Below are positions 44,468 to 53,766 of a DNA stretch of 64,000 bases, piece after piece. Under the pieces are notes generated by a model. The model worked only from the letters and a program-made list of their open reading frames with translations, made no database searches and was not told the DNA's origin. Positions within the stretch are counted from its first letter, which is position 1; every line of letters begins with the position of its first letter. The translations under genes were made by a program, and so were the position numbers. Source of the DNA: Pelosinus sp. (lineage in GTDB: Bacteria > Bacillota > Negativicutes > Propionisporales > Propionisporaceae); contig JAJFUN010000198.1 of the NCBI GenBank assembly GCA_021372375.1, forward strand, positions 19,779 to 83,778. The letters run 5' to 3'.

Positions 44468-46148
44468 AGGCTTCTCCTTCACTATGATTTAGCGGCAAAA
44501 CAATGGTTACAACAGTGCCGGCATCAACTGTACTATGAATAGTCAGTCCATAAGCACAGCCAAACTGCCCCTGCACGCGTTCATGAACATTCATCAGACC
44601 AATATGCTCGGTCGATGAGGCTTTCTTAAGAGGATGAAAAACTGCTAAATCCATGCCAACCCCGTCATCAGTAATGGTAATTACAATCTCGCCTTCTTTC
44701 TTTTCAACGGCTATGCAAACTGTACCACCAGCTACCTTGGGCTTCAGACCATGATTTATGGCATTTTCAATAATCGGCTGAATGGTCAGCGAGGGAATTA
44801 AATACTGCTCGGCTGACGGATCAACTGCCTCTTTTACGCATAGCTTTTCGCCATAGCGTGCCTTTTCAATCGCTAAATAGGCACGAACCTGTATTAGTTC
44901 CTCGGCAATAGTAATATTGCGGCCGGCTTTTTGCAAAGTAAAGCGAAAAATTGCACTGAGCTTTAATAGCAAATCGCGGGCTAAATCAGGTTTGGTGCGT
45001 ACCAGCGAGGTAATGGTGTTTAGTGTATTAAAGAAAAAATGCGGATTTATCTGCGTTTGGAGCGCCTTCAGCTCGGCCTCCGCGACTAATTTGGCCTGAT
45101 GATCCAGTTCAGCCAGTTCCAGTTGAATGGAAAATAGCTGAGCCAGCCCATTAGCAAACACCACATCAGATTGCTTTAAGAGCTTTCTATTGGTGTAATA
45201 CAGTTTGAAGGTACCAATAACCTGTTCCCCACATTTTAGCGGCACGATAATAGAGCTAGCTAGCTGGCAGCCCTTAACCAGACAGCCAATTTCCGCTGGG
45301 CTCTTGGCAATATATATCGAGCCGCTGCGTAAGGCCTGATTGGTGGCCAGCGTAAACCCGCTCTGATTGGACAGATGATGATCAGCACCAACGCCAATAA
45401 ACGCCAGGACGCATTTGGTATTTGTAACCGCTACAGCATGATAGCTGCCATTAGCATAGATAATTTCTGCGGCCGCTTTAGCCGAATCGATACCAAGCCC
45501 CTTCCTAAAATAAGGCAAGGTCTGAGCGGCAATGGCCAATGCCCTTTTGGACTCAGCAGCGCCTGCTTGCTGCTGTACATCAATGGTCATTTTGATAATC
45601 AGCATAAAGATAGTAAGGCCCAGCGAATTAGCCACAATCATCGGTAGTGCAATGTGCTGCACCAACGTTAATGCCAGCTCAAACGGCCGAGCGGTCAGTA
45701 AAATAATCGCCATTTGCAGAATCTCGCCAATAATTCCGCTGCCCAGCGCAATCCACCAGGGCATTGGACTCTCCGGATAACGACACTTTACCCATCCGGC
45801 GAATAAACCTTCACATACATTAGCCATCGCACACGAAAGGGCGGAAAAACCGCCAAATAGCAAATAGCGATGCCCCCCCGCGATCAGCCCAGCCGCTGTT
45901 CCCATTGCCGGACCGCCCAAAAGACCCGCTGCCATAACACCTATTACCCGCGAGTTGGCGAGTGCATCATCTACCGGAATACCTGCATAAGTACCTACAA
46001 TTCCAATGCTGCCAAAAATAAGTGAAAGTTTTATTTTATCCAGCAATGTTACATAGCGATAATTAATCCGGCGAAAAAGAGTAGTCTGCGATAAAAAAAA
46101 AGCCAAAGTTGCCGCAATGCTCATGCGCTGCACCATTTGCAGCAGCAA
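44445..46148 (-). CDS. LytS-family sensor histidine kinase
   Basis: About 567 aa. The N-terminal 5TMR-LYT membrane domain (VVGT-like IGIVGTYAGIPVDDALANSR, GPAMGTAAGLIAGGHRYL) is followed by a GAF domain, the His_kinase phosphoacceptor LQTQINPHFFFNTLNTI and an ATPase domain (ENAINHGLK, TDDGVGMD). LytS/BtsS sensors respond to extracellular pyruvate or cell-envelope state. The preferred start is TTG 46148 with GGAGG five bases upstream; GTG 46169 is the longer option. It overlaps its response regulator. Confidence 0.9.
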   Translation of the reverse strand: MLLQMVQRMSIAATLAFFLSQTTLFRRINYRYVTLLDKIKLSLIFGSIGIVGTYAGIPVDDALANSRVIGVMAAGLLGGPAMGTAAGLIAGGHRYLLFGGFSALSCAMANVCEGLFAGWVKCRYPESPMPWWIALGSGIIGEILQMAIILLTARPFELALTLVQHIALPMIVANSLGLTIFMLIIKMTIDVQQQAGAAESKRALAIAAQTLPYFRKGLGIDSAKAAAEIIYANGSYHAVAVTNTKCVLAFIGVGADHHLSNQSGFTLATNQALRSGSIYIAKSPAEIGCLVKGCQLASSIIVPLKCGEQVIGTFKLYYTNRKLLKQSDVVFANGLAQLFSIQLELAELDHQAKLVAEAELKALQTQINPHFFFNTLNTITSLVRTKPDLARDLLLKLSAIFRFTLQKAGRNITIAEELIQVRAYLAIEKARYGEKLCVKEAVDPSAEQYLIPSLTIQPIIENAINHGLKPKVAGGTVCIAVEKKEGEIVITITDDGVGMDLAVFHPLKKASSTEHIGLMNVHERVQGQFGCAYGLTIHSTVDAGTVVTIVLPLNHSEGEAYAQNLTC

Positions 46149-46365
46149 ACTTTCCTCCAAAAAATCCACCCCTCACAAGCTCCATAAAAATGCCTCTAAT
46201 GAAAATATGTTTCGCCTTTTCCCCACGCAAAACCTCTTTACCGAATACGTATTAATGTTATTTTGTAAAAAGCACCTTGTTTAACTGTTTATTTGGATGT
46301 AGCCAGATTTATTAAATACTTAAAGCCTTGGTAAAACAGCCAAGCCATAAAACGGTTTAATTTTA

Positions 46366-46429
46366 AATATAGACATTAACAAAATTAATTTTTATTATAT
46401 ATACAATTAATTTTGTTAATGTCTATATT
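46366..46429. repeat. 25-bp-arm perfect palindrome before the DUF2089 gene
   Basis: The AT-rich arm containing ATAGACATTAACAAAATTAA is perfectly inverted over 25 bp around a 14-base centre. It lies in the 337-bp divergent gap between the LytS gene and the DUF2089 gene, close to the latter. It could be an operator for the DUF2089 HTH protein, an RNA hairpin, or a mobile element. Nothing else is seen in the gap. Confidence 0.7.
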
Positions 46430-46485
46430 GATTTAATAAGAAATATATGTTAATATTCAAGCATAACAGCAAAGAGGTGAGCATC

Positions 46486-46869
46486 ATTAACAATAAAGTT
46501 TTAAACCATTGCCCGGTTTGCGGTAAAGAATTAATTATTACCAAGCTTAACTGCCGGCATTGTCAAACTAAAATCGAAGGCGAATTTGCACCCAGCAAGT
46601 TCTGCCGTTTACCAAATGAACAGTTGGAATTTATTGAAGTCTTTCTGAAGAGCCGCGGCAATATCAAAGATGTAGAAAAGGAATTAGGCATATCCTACCC
46701 GACTGTCCGCAACCGACTGGACAGTGTCCTGCAGGCACTTGGCTACTGCGTGGAAAAAAGTGAATGTCCTAAAGATGATTTGCAGCATCAGACTATCTTG
46801 GATTCTCTGGAAAGAGGAGAAATCACCTCTGAGGAAGCTGCTCAGCAGCTGCGCAAATGCAAAAAATAA
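46486..46869 (+). CDS. DUF2089 zinc-ribbon HTH protein
   Basis: 127 aa if it starts at ATT 46486. A zinc ribbon (HCPVCGKELIITKLNCRHC) is followed by a helix-turn-helix (GNIKDVEKELGISYPTVRNRLDSVL) and a tail ERGEITSEEAAQQL. The only ribosome site, AGAGGTGAG, sits five bases before this ATT, and family members start about here; ATG 46447 and GTG 46477 lack a ribosome site. ATT would be a rare start like that of infC. It is cotranscribed with the SHOCT-like gene 19 bp downstream; DUF2089 proteins commonly accompany such genes as regulators. Confidence 0.8.
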   Translation: MNNKVLNHCPVCGKELIITKLNCRHCQTKIEGEFAPSKFCRLPNEQLEFIEVFLKSRGNIKDVEKELGISYPTVRNRLDSVLQALGYCVEKSECPKDDLQHQTILDSLERGEITSEEAAQQLRKCKK

Positions 46870-46888
46870 CATACGGAAGGGGAAAACT

Positions 46889-47305
46889 ATGCATACCGAA
46901 AAAGCTAAAATCCTGGAAATGATTCAAAGCGGCAAGATTACAGCAGCAGAAGGACTTGAACTCCTGGAAGCGTTAGACCCGTCAGGCCATGAGGCTACCA
47001 TTGTTCCAGAAAAAACCGACCGTTTTTTACGCATACGCATTACTAAAGGCCAACAAAATAAAGTGAATGTCAACATTCCGCTAAGCCTTGTTAAGGTAGC
47101 AACCAAGTTTGCCGGGATCGGCATGAAAATGATTCCTGATCAGGCTCGCCTGGAAATGCAAAACAAGGGCATGGATTTATCCGAAATTAATTTTGACGAG
47201 TTGGCTGCGCTCATTGACCAAGGCTTAAGTGATGGAAAACTAGTCGATATTGATACCGATGATTCACCGGATGGACCTACTAAAATTGAAATCTATATTG
47301 AATAA
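46889..47305 (+). CDS. SHOCT-like/YvlB-N protein
   Basis: 138 aa. The N-terminal 35 residues form the helical motif TEKAKILEMIQSGKITAAEG, LELLEAL, the same SHOCT-like module seen at the end of the DUF2089 protein. The rest is a small beta/alpha domain (FLRIRITKGQQNKVNVNIPL) ending in an acidic segment. AAGGGG precedes the ATG. It is the second gene of the DUF2089 operon and ends before a terminator. Related pairs are linked to envelope stress; the role here is inferred. Confidence 0.75.
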   Translation: MHTEKAKILEMIQSGKITAAEGLELLEALDPSGHEATIVPEKTDRFLRIRITKGQQNKVNVNIPLSLVKVATKFAGIGMKMIPDQARLEMQNKGMDLSEINFDELAALIDQGLSDGKLVDIDTDDSPDGPTKIEIYIE

Positions 47306-47346
47306 ACGTCCTATTTACTTTCCCATTATACTATACATAATAGCCA

Positions 47347-47380
47347 AAACCTGAACTCTACACCATAGTTCAGGTTTTTA
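47347..47380 (+). terminator. terminator of the DUF2089 operon
   Basis: AAACCTGAAC and GTTCAGGTTT form a 10-bp stem followed by a T-run. Confidence 0.82.
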
Positions 47381-47478
47381 GCTTACCAAGACAACATCAC
47401 TGATTGGACATTGCCTTGTATTTTTCCCTGAAAGCATTATAATCAAACTAGATACCCCTATAATGAGGAAGAATATCA

Positions 47479-48225
47479 ATGAAAAAAATTATTCTGACGA
47501 TAAGTATTATCCTAGTGTTAAACTATGCCACCCTTTTAGCATTTGCCGCTAATTCTACTACTGACCAAACTGAAGTTTTAAATTTAGTTAATAAAGAGTT
47601 AAGTAATTTTCGTACTTCACCAGCTAATCCCTATCTTGAGCTAACAGACAAACATATGCAAACATTTGTCGGAAAACCAAACAACGTATCCGGTAATGTT
47701 TTCACTGCTGAAACCAGCGGAATTTTTGGCGTTAGTACAGCTTTTAAAACAAACCAGGATAGTTTTAACCTGCTGTATGGAAAAGATGGGCAAAACATTT
47801 TTGCTGCCAATTTTGCCACCTCCTTGCGCACAGCAGGAAATATTGACCTCTCCGCATTATACTTTAAAACTAAAAGTTCATTTGTTGGCTTTAAAGTTTC
47901 CAGCCAGCTTGCTCCAAAATTAATAGTTAGTGCAGAAACATCCGAAAACTTAACCGACTTGACAAAGGGATACTTATTTACAACCAAATATCAAGATATA
48001 CAACAGGATAACTTTGATATATCAATATCCTATCGCGATGTTCAGTCGACAGCCATTTCCGATTATAGTGCCAATACAGCGTTCGCCGATTCAAAGGGGT
48101 TTAGGCTAGAAACAAATTACAAGCTAGCACCACAACTTACCCTGACCGCTTCTCAGGACTTGGCAGAGGCACAGGATAAATCAAACAAAAACACCAGCCG
48201 CATTATTTTTACCTGGAAATTTTAA
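47479..48225 (+). CDS. small outer-membrane beta-barrel protein, unknown family
   Basis: 248 aa. A clear signal peptide (IILTISIILVLNYATLLAFA) precedes alternating amphipathic strands with aromatic girdle residues (GVSTAFKTNQDSFNLLYG, GFRLETNYKLAPQLTLTAS), and the last strand RIIFTWKF ends in Phe, the BAM recognition signal. About ten strands can be counted. A porin-like role is possible. It is monocistronic, with its own terminator. Fits a diderm Firmicute. Confidence 0.7.
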   Translation: MKKIILTISIILVLNYATLLAFAANSTTDQTEVLNLVNKELSNFRTSPANPYLELTDKHMQTFVGKPNNVSGNVFTAETSGIFGVSTAFKTNQDSFNLLYGKDGQNIFAANFATSLRTAGNIDLSALYFKTKSSFVGFKVSSQLAPKLIVSAETSENLTDLTKGYLFTTKYQDIQQDNFDISISYRDVQSTAISDYSANTAFADSKGFRLETNYKLAPQLTLTASQDLAEAQDKSNKNTSRIIFTWKF

Positions 48226-48237
48226 GCTTATAAACGT

Positions 48238-48270
48238 AAAAAGAACCGCCTTAGAGACGGTTCCTTTTTG
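48238..48270 (+). terminator. terminator of the beta-barrel gene
   Basis: AAAAAGAACCG and CGGTTCCTTTTT pair around a 9-base loop. Confidence 0.82.
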
Positions 48271-48316
48271 CGTTATTCACTGTTTACATATTCTTTAATT
48301 GATCAATATCAGAAAA

Positions 48317-48346
48317 AAATCTTAGTCAAATTCTTGACTAAGATTT
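48317..48346 (-). terminator. terminator downstream of tRNA-Glu
   Basis: AAATCTTAGTCAA and TTGACTAAGATTT form a perfect 13-bp stem with a T-run on the minus strand, just after the tRNA. Confidence 0.8.
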
Positions 48347-48356
48347 AAATATCATT

Positions 48357-48432
48357 TGGTAGCCCTAAGGGGAATTGAACCCCTGCCTCCGCCTTGAGAG
48401 GGCGGCGTCTTAAACCTCTCGACCATAGGGCC
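48357..48432 (-). tRNA. tRNA-Glu (anticodon CTC)
   Basis: Acceptor GGCCCTA/TAGGGCT, anticodon stem CCGCC/GGCGG with loop CTCTCAA, T arm GGGGTTCAATTCCCC region and encoded CCA. The anticodon CTC reads GAG. It lies about 90 bp downstream of gltX on the same strand. Confidence 0.92.
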
Positions 48433-48524
48433 ATATGTTGGCATTCCAAAAAGCAAAATTAACCCCAACAATTAAATATAGTAACTCTTTTCGGCCCAAC
48501 TTGCAAGTGTAAATTAAAAATTTA

Positions 48525-49997
48525 TTATATTTTTTTTGCAGAAATATACTTTATAGCTTGGTCCATCCGCTTGAGGCACTCTTCTTTCCCCAATAATACC
48601 ATGACTTCAAACAGCCCCGGACTTACTGTACGGCCTGTTAAAGCCAGCCGAGTCGGATGAATTAATTCACCAATTTTGATAGCTAAATCCTCAGTCAACT
48701 GACGATACGCTTCTTCTACGTGCACTTCATCAAAACATTCTACCGCTTCTACACATTTACGGCACTTTGCCAAAAGCTCAGCGGCTTCCGGTTTGGCAAA
48801 GTGCTTGCGGCAGCCCTTCTCTTCATATTCTGTGATATCCTTGAAAAAATATTCGGCGGCTTCGGCCAATTCGACAAGTGTCTTGACGCGGGTACGCACT
48901 GCAGCAACTATCTCTCTTATTTTATTATACTGCTCTCCTCGTTGGGCCTCGGTTATCAGTTTTTTCTGCAGTAAAAAGGGCATCGCCTCCCGAGTAACAT
49001 CATCTAAATCCATGCTGCTCAGATACTGGCCGTTAAGCCAGGCTAGTTTTTTGGTATCATAAATGGCTGCTTTTTTTGATACTCTGTCCAGCGAAAATTT
49101 TTCTATTGTGGCTTTGGGCGTGATAATTTCTTCTTCATCGCCTGATGACCACCCCAAAAAGGTCAGATAATTAACAATTGCCGGCGCCACAAATCCCTGT
49201 TCACGAAATTCTTCTACAGAAGTCGCGCCATGGCGCTTACTGAGTTTACTGCGATCAGGCGCTAATATCATGGCGATATGGGCAAACTGCGCTGTTTTAT
49301 AGCCAAGCGCCTGATAGATTAAGACTTGCTTAGGGGTATTGGAAAGATGCTCTTCAGCCCTGATGACATGTGTAATGCCCATGGCATTGTCATCAACCAC
49401 ACAGGCGAAATTATAGGCTGGAATGTTATTAGATTTCATAATAATAAGGTCATCTAACTGATCTAAACGAAATTTGACTTGTCCATGAATTAAGTCATCT
49501 ACGGTTATTTCGCCGCTCTCTGGCACCCTTAGGCGCACTACTGCCTTCTCGCCTGCCTTAATGCGTCTTTCGGCCTCGCCCAGCGGAATATCACGGCACT
49601 TGCCATTATAGCGCAGTGTCTCTCCCGCCTGTAGCTGAAGTTCTCTGGTATGGGCTAACTCCTCAGCTGTACAAAAACAATAATAGGCTTTTCCTTCGGC
49701 CACGAGCCGCGCTACTTCTTTCTGATAGAGCGCCAGACGTTCGGACTGATAATACGGACCATTCGGTCCCTCGACACCCGGCCCCTCATCCCAGCCAATT
49801 CCCAGCCATTTCATACTGGCTAAAATCTGGGAAATGGAATCTTCTTTCAGCCGCGCCGCATCGGTATCCTCAATTCTGAGCACCAGCTTCCCTTGCTGAC
49901 TCTTGGCAAAGAACCAATTAAACAAAGCCGTTCTCGCGCCGCCAATATGTAAATACCCCGTTGGACTGGGGGCAAATCTTACTTTAATCTGCTCCAA
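48525..49997 (-). CDS. gltX: glutamyl-tRNA synthetase
   Basis: 490-aa class I synthetase. FAPSPTGYLHIGGARTALFN contains the HIGH-type motif and KLSKRHG the KMSKS-type loop. The anticodon-binding helical domain fills the C-terminal third. The start is TTG 49997 with AGGAGG eight bases upstream. The cognate tRNA-Glu follows on the same strand. No T-box is seen upstream; instead a repeat element fills the gap. Confidence 0.95.
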   Translation of the reverse strand: MEQIKVRFAPSPTGYLHIGGARTALFNWFFAKSQQGKLVLRIEDTDAARLKEDSISQILASMKWLGIGWDEGPGVEGPNGPYYQSERLALYQKEVARLVAEGKAYYCFCTAEELAHTRELQLQAGETLRYNGKCRDIPLGEAERRIKAGEKAVVRLRVPESGEITVDDLIHGQVKFRLDQLDDLIIMKSNNIPAYNFACVVDDNAMGITHVIRAEEHLSNTPKQVLIYQALGYKTAQFAHIAMILAPDRSKLSKRHGATSVEEFREQGFVAPAIVNYLTFLGWSSGDEEEIITPKATIEKFSLDRVSKKAAIYDTKKLAWLNGQYLSSMDLDDVTREAMPFLLQKKLITEAQRGEQYNKIREIVAAVRTRVKTLVELAEAAEYFFKDITEYEEKGCRKHFAKPEAAELLAKCRKCVEAVECFDEVHVEEAYRQLTEDLAIKIGELIHPTRLALTGRTVSPGLFEVMVLLGKEECLKRMDQAIKYISAKKI

Positions 49998-50057
49998 ACA
50001 AAACGCCTCCTACATTGATACTTAGCTTATTATACCACCATTACCCCAAAAAGTGGA

Positions 50058-50170
50058 CAAAGCTGCACTCCGGCGCTTTGCGCCACCTCCCTCAGGATGG
50101 AGGCTCTTATTTTAGTCTCCCTCTTCGAGGGGGATGTCGCATTTAGCGACAGGGGGAGTCTTTTAAAAAC
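50058..50170. repeat. GC-rich compound palindromic repeat
   Basis: Several nested inverted pieces (CCTCCCTCAGGATGGAGG, CCCTCTTCGAGGG, TGTCGCATTTAGCGACA) between gltX and the FAH gene. It has the style of MITE-type dispersed repeats and encodes nothing. Confidence 0.5.
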
Positions 50171-50323
50171 ATGCTTAATGCGCCCCCCTTTTTGCATACT
50201 TAAGTTCCAAGAACCCTGGAACTTGAACCGAGACATTGACGATAGGTAGAGATTGGTTTATCCTTTCAATAGACGACCGCGATTATTATATAACCATTCG
50301 GCAAAATTAAGGGGGGCTGTACT

Positions 50324-51187
50324 ATGAAATTAGTCAATTTTAAAGCTGGAGAACAAATCCACTTAGGCATTAAGCTAGAACACGGAATCATTGATGTCCA
50401 AGAAACTGCTAAAGCCTGCTTGCTTGAATTTCCTATAACAATGGAAAAAGTTATTGCTGGAGGCAAGACCTGCTTAGACCAATTAAGTGAACTAGCAAAA
50501 AAAGCTATTAAAACCCTTCCAGAAACACAAATTACTTATGCGCCAAGTGTTTTAGAGCCCGAAAAAATTATTTGCGTCGGGCTAAATTATATTAGCCATA
50601 GAGAAGAATGCAATATTGAAACCCCGGAATACCCAGTCATTTTTAGCAAATTTAATAATGCACTGGCTGCTCATAATGAAACCATCGCCTTACCCAAAGC
50701 TGCTGAAAAGTTTGATTATGAAGCAGAACTCGTGATTGTCATTGGTAAACAAGCAGCAAATGTATCTAAAGAAAACGCACTGTCTTACGTGTTTGGCTAC
50801 ACGACAGGCAATGACCTTAGCGCGCGCGATCTCCAGATGCGCACAGGCCAATGGCTGCTTGGCAAGACCTGTGATCATTTTGCGCCAATTGGCCCTTATT
50901 TAGTGACAGCTGATGAAATAGATCCTTCTAGTCTCGACATAGAGTGCAGTGTTAACGGAAAAGTACGGCAGTCTGCCAATACCCGCGATATGATTTTTGA
51001 CTGTGCCACGATTGTCAGCTACCTATCTAAGCACATGACATTAAAACCCGGTGATATCATCTTCTCCGGCACACCGGGCGGCGTAATCCTTGGCTATCCA
51101 GAAGATAAGCAAGAATGGCTGAAAGCTGGTGACACGGTCACTGTCTCTATTGAAAAAATTGGATCCTTAGTAAATATACTTAAGTAA
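50324..51187 (+). CDS. fumarylacetoacetate hydrolase-family protein
   Basis: 287 aa. The FAH catalytic domain occupies residues 80-285: CVGLNYISHREE, the metal-binding Glu pair in DYEAELVIVIG, the Asp in GNDLSARDLQ and GDIIFSGTPGGV. Members include acylpyruvases, oxaloacetate decarboxylases and dioate hydratases, so the exact reaction cannot be told. AAGGGGGGC precedes the ATG. Single gene with a strong terminator. Confidence 0.88.
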   Translation: MKLVNFKAGEQIHLGIKLEHGIIDVQETAKACLLEFPITMEKVIAGGKTCLDQLSELAKKAIKTLPETQITYAPSVLEPEKIICVGLNYISHREECNIETPEYPVIFSKFNNALAAHNETIALPKAAEKFDYEAELVIVIGKQAANVSKENALSYVFGYTTGNDLSARDLQMRTGQWLLGKTCDHFAPIGPYLVTADEIDPSSLDIECSVNGKVRQSANTRDMIFDCATIVSYLSKHMTLKPGDIIFSGTPGGVILGYPEDKQEWLKAGDTVTVSIEKIGSLVNILK

Positions 51188-51197
51188 TCACGCAAAC

Positions 51198-51240
51198 AAG
51201 CGGGCTATCGCACCAATAACTTCGTGCGATAGCCCGCTTT
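51198..51240. terminator. bidirectional terminator
   Basis: AAGCGGGCTATCGCAC and GTGCGATAGCCCGCTT form a perfect 16-bp stem between the convergent FAH and FlgO-like genes. Confidence 0.92.
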
Positions 51241-51241
51241 C

Positions 51242-51760
51242 TTAATTCATAATGTCTCTAAGCGTCTCATCTATTTCGTGTTTAGCCGAACCGCTATAAA
51301 GCACCGCACCGGTTTCAGAAGAAACTACCCGCACATCAACATGCATAAAACGGTTGCCGCCATAATGCGTACCAAGACAAATAATATCAGCCCCCAGCAA
51401 ATTGCCAAGTTTAGCTGCTGTCTCTTCCGTTATCGCGCCGGTCGCGCCTAAGGCCTGCTCATCCAGCAATTTATTCAATTGCTGACGCTCGACAACGTCT
51501 AATTTTTTGGTGGCGAGCAGCCGATCCGTCAACTCGCCTGATAAATAACAGCCGACCTTGGTCGTAATTCCTTTACGGAAATGCCTGAAATCAAATACAG
51601 CTATCCGATGCTTTATGGCTTGCTGCGGCAAGCTACTGATAATCTGCTGAGCCAGTTTGGCAAATTCATCATTTTTTATCTTCCCTGGTTCCGCACACAA
51701 AGTAATACTGGCTTGACAAAAGATTATCAAAAAAACAAGTACTGTTAATAATCGGCGCAT
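51242..51760 (-). CDS. exported FlgO/CsgG-like protein
   Basis: 172 aa. A signal peptide (TVLVFLIIFCQASITLCA) is followed by the FlgO-type pattern: HRIAVFDFRHF, YLSGELTDRLLATKKLDVVE, RQQLNKLLDEQALGATG, AAKLGNLLGADIICLGTHY and a closing SSETGAVLYSG strand. FlgO and CsgG relatives act in outer-membrane-linked assembly. AGGAGGA precedes the ATG. No flagellar or curli genes lie nearby, so the partner is unknown. Confidence 0.78.
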   Translation of the reverse strand: MRRLLTVLVFLIIFCQASITLCAEPGKIKNDEFAKLAQQIISSLPQQAIKHRIAVFDFRHFRKGITTKVGCYLSGELTDRLLATKKLDVVERQQLNKLLDEQALGATGAITEETAAKLGNLLGADIICLGTHYGGNRFMHVDVRVVSSETGAVLYSGSAKHEIDETLRDIMN

Positions 51761-51869
51761 GCAAAAATCCTCCTGTAACTCTTATCTTTATGTATATTAG
51801 CCAGTCATTACCTTAAATCCTGTTCAGGCAAATTTTTTTTGCATTATTTGAGACAAGTTCCCCCACTAT

Positions 51870-51907
51870 AGTAAAATACCTGTCAAAAATCTAGCAGGTA
51901 TTTTACT
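51870..51907 (-). terminator. terminator of the iorAB-paaK operon
   Basis: AGTAAAATACCTG and CAGGTATTTTACT form a 13-bp stem 15 bases after the paaK stop. Confidence 0.82.
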
Positions 51908-51922
51908 AAAGTCTAACCATTT

Positions 51923-53158
51923 TTATGCATACCGGTTATCGATAACCCGGGCGGTTTTTTTCTCACTACGCGGCAAGCCGCCTAATTTTAACGCCTCAGT
52001 ATTAATCGACAGGCCGACCTTTGTTTTAAAATATTTTTTTACCCGCATTTCAGCATCAGCAGCGGTAACCCCGTCCTGCAGTTCAAAGCGCAGCAGCATA
52101 CTGTCCTTGGCTTCAACACGGTCAAGCACAATTTGATACTCGCTGCTGACGCCTTCGATATGCTTAAGAACATCGTCAACCTGCCCAGGATAGATATTGA
52201 CGCCCTTAACCTTAACCATATCATCTGTCCGGCCTAAAATAATATCATGCCGCGGATGTGACATGCCGCAGGGACATTCCCCGGTCAGAAGGCGGGTAAT
52301 ATCTCTGGTGCGGTAACGAATAAGCGGTGCACCTTCTTTGGTCAAAGTGGTAATTACCAGTTCACCATATTCACCATCCGGCACATTTTCACCGGTTTGC
52401 GGATTGATTACTTCAAAAAGCAGATACTCGTCCCAGTAATGCAGTCCATTATTATATTTACAGCTAATGGAAATCCCTGGGCCATATATTTCGGTAAGCC
52501 CGTAAATATCATAGAGTTCAATGCCCAGCTCATCTTTAATCCTAGCACGCATCTTTTCGCCCCAGCGTTCAGAGCCGATTATGCCTTTCTTAAGCTTTAT
52601 CTGATCCTTCAGACCGCGTTTATGAATTTGTTCCGCCAACAATAACGCGTAAGACGAAGTCGCTGTGAGTACCGTAGCCCCCAAATCAATCATCATCTGC
52701 AGCTGTTTTTCAGTATTACCAGGACCCATCGGAATGGCCATAGCGCCAAGCCTTTCGGCGCCAGCCTGGAACCCGATGCCGGCTGTCCACAGGCCATAGC
52801 CCGGTGTAATTTGCACCCTGTCTTTATTCGTTACCCCGGCTACCGCCATACAGCGGCTCATCATTTCGGCCCAAGTCTGTACGTCGTTTACAGTGTAAGG
52901 AATAATGATTGGCTTGCCGGTAGTACCTGAGGAGGAATGTATCCTCACAATATCTTCATCCGGCACAGCCTGAATGCCTAGCGGATAAGCCTCCCTCAGT
53001 TGTTCTTTGGTGGTAAACGGAATTTTAGCAAGATCTGACGGATCTTTTATCTCATTAATATCAAGGCCGGCAGCGGCAAACTTACTTTTATAAAACACAC
53101 TGTTTTTCTGCACCCGCTCTAAGAGCGCCTTAAGCTTTGTAAACTGCTCTGCTTTCAT
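51923..53158 (-). CDS. paaK: phenylacetate-CoA ligase-type aryl-CoA ligase
   Basis: 411 aa adenylate-forming enzyme. The P-loop-like HSSSGTTGKPIIIPYT, YDIYGLTEIYGPG and RTDDMVKVKGVNIYPGQVDD mark the PaaK family; the C-terminal domain with the catalytic Lys (GLPRSEKKTARV) is complete. It converts arylacetates such as indoleacetate or phenylacetate to CoA esters. It is the third gene after iorA and iorB, 17 bp from iorB, under the T-box, so it probably supplies the substrate for reductive carboxylation by IorAB. Confidence 0.93.
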   Translation of the reverse strand: MKAEQFTKLKALLERVQKNSVFYKSKFAAAGLDINEIKDPSDLAKIPFTTKEQLREAYPLGIQAVPDEDIVRIHSSSGTTGKPIIIPYTVNDVQTWAEMMSRCMAVAGVTNKDRVQITPGYGLWTAGIGFQAGAERLGAMAIPMGPGNTEKQLQMMIDLGATVLTATSSYALLLAEQIHKRGLKDQIKLKKGIIGSERWGEKMRARIKDELGIELYDIYGLTEIYGPGISISCKYNNGLHYWDEYLLFEVINPQTGENVPDGEYGELVITTLTKEGAPLIRYRTRDITRLLTGECPCGMSHPRHDIILGRTDDMVKVKGVNIYPGQVDDVLKHIEGVSSEYQIVLDRVEAKDSMLLRFELQDGVTAADAEMRVKKYFKTKVGLSINTEALKLGGLPRSEKKTARVIDNRYA

Positions 53159-53175
53159 TTTTAGCCTCTCCCCTC

Positions 53176-53766
53176 TTATTTATAGTCTGCAAAGTTGTAG
53201 CCCACTTCTAATGCCTTACTATTTAACGCCACAAATTTACTCGGCAATTTATCTGCAATCGTCTTAAGGATATCTTCCCTAGAAAACGGCAGCAGCCCTT
53301 TTTTAATAGCCACGCCAAGCATAATCACATTAAGCGCCTTGGCTGTACCTGCGGCAGCGACAAGTTTTTGTCCATCGACGAATATAGCCTCGTGAGCGCT
53401 GTTTTTAAGATATTTCAATATGTCCTCAACGTGATAGCTTGCGCCGCCAAGCGATGCGGTAACAGGAATAACCGGATTGGTATTTATGATCAGTTTGCCT
53501 GCTGGTTTTAAAATGCCGATATTTCTAACTGCTTCGGCTGGTTCAAAACCAATAATCAAATCGGCCATACCGTTTGGAATGGCTGGCGAACAGTCTCGGC
53601 TCCCGATACGCACATGACTGACTACACTGCCGCCCCGCTGCGCCATACCAATTGTTTCTGAACTCCTGGCAAAAACCTGTTTGCTCATCGCTGTCTGGGC
53701 AATGATTTTAGAAGCAAGGACAGTGCCTTGTCCGCCGACACCTGCTAATAAACAATCTATTTTCAT
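53176..53766 (-). CDS. iorB: indolepyruvate:ferredoxin oxidoreductase beta subunit
   Basis: 196-aa gamma-type domain of the 2-oxoacid:ferredoxin oxidoreductases. The start LLAGVGGQGTVLASKIIAQ and the AQRGGSVVSHVRIG patch are diagnostic of IorB. The ATG overlaps the iorA stop as ATGA. With IorA it interconverts aryl-pyruvates and aryl-acetyl-CoA using ferredoxin. Confidence 0.93.
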   Translation of the reverse strand: MKIDCLLAGVGGQGTVLASKIIAQTAMSKQVFARSSETIGMAQRGGSVVSHVRIGSRDCSPAIPNGMADLIIGFEPAEAVRNIGILKPAGKLIINTNPVIPVTASLGGASYHVEDILKYLKNSAHEAIFVDGQKLVAAAGTAKALNVIMLGVAIKKGLLPFSREDILKTIADKLPSKFVALNSKALEVGYNFADYK

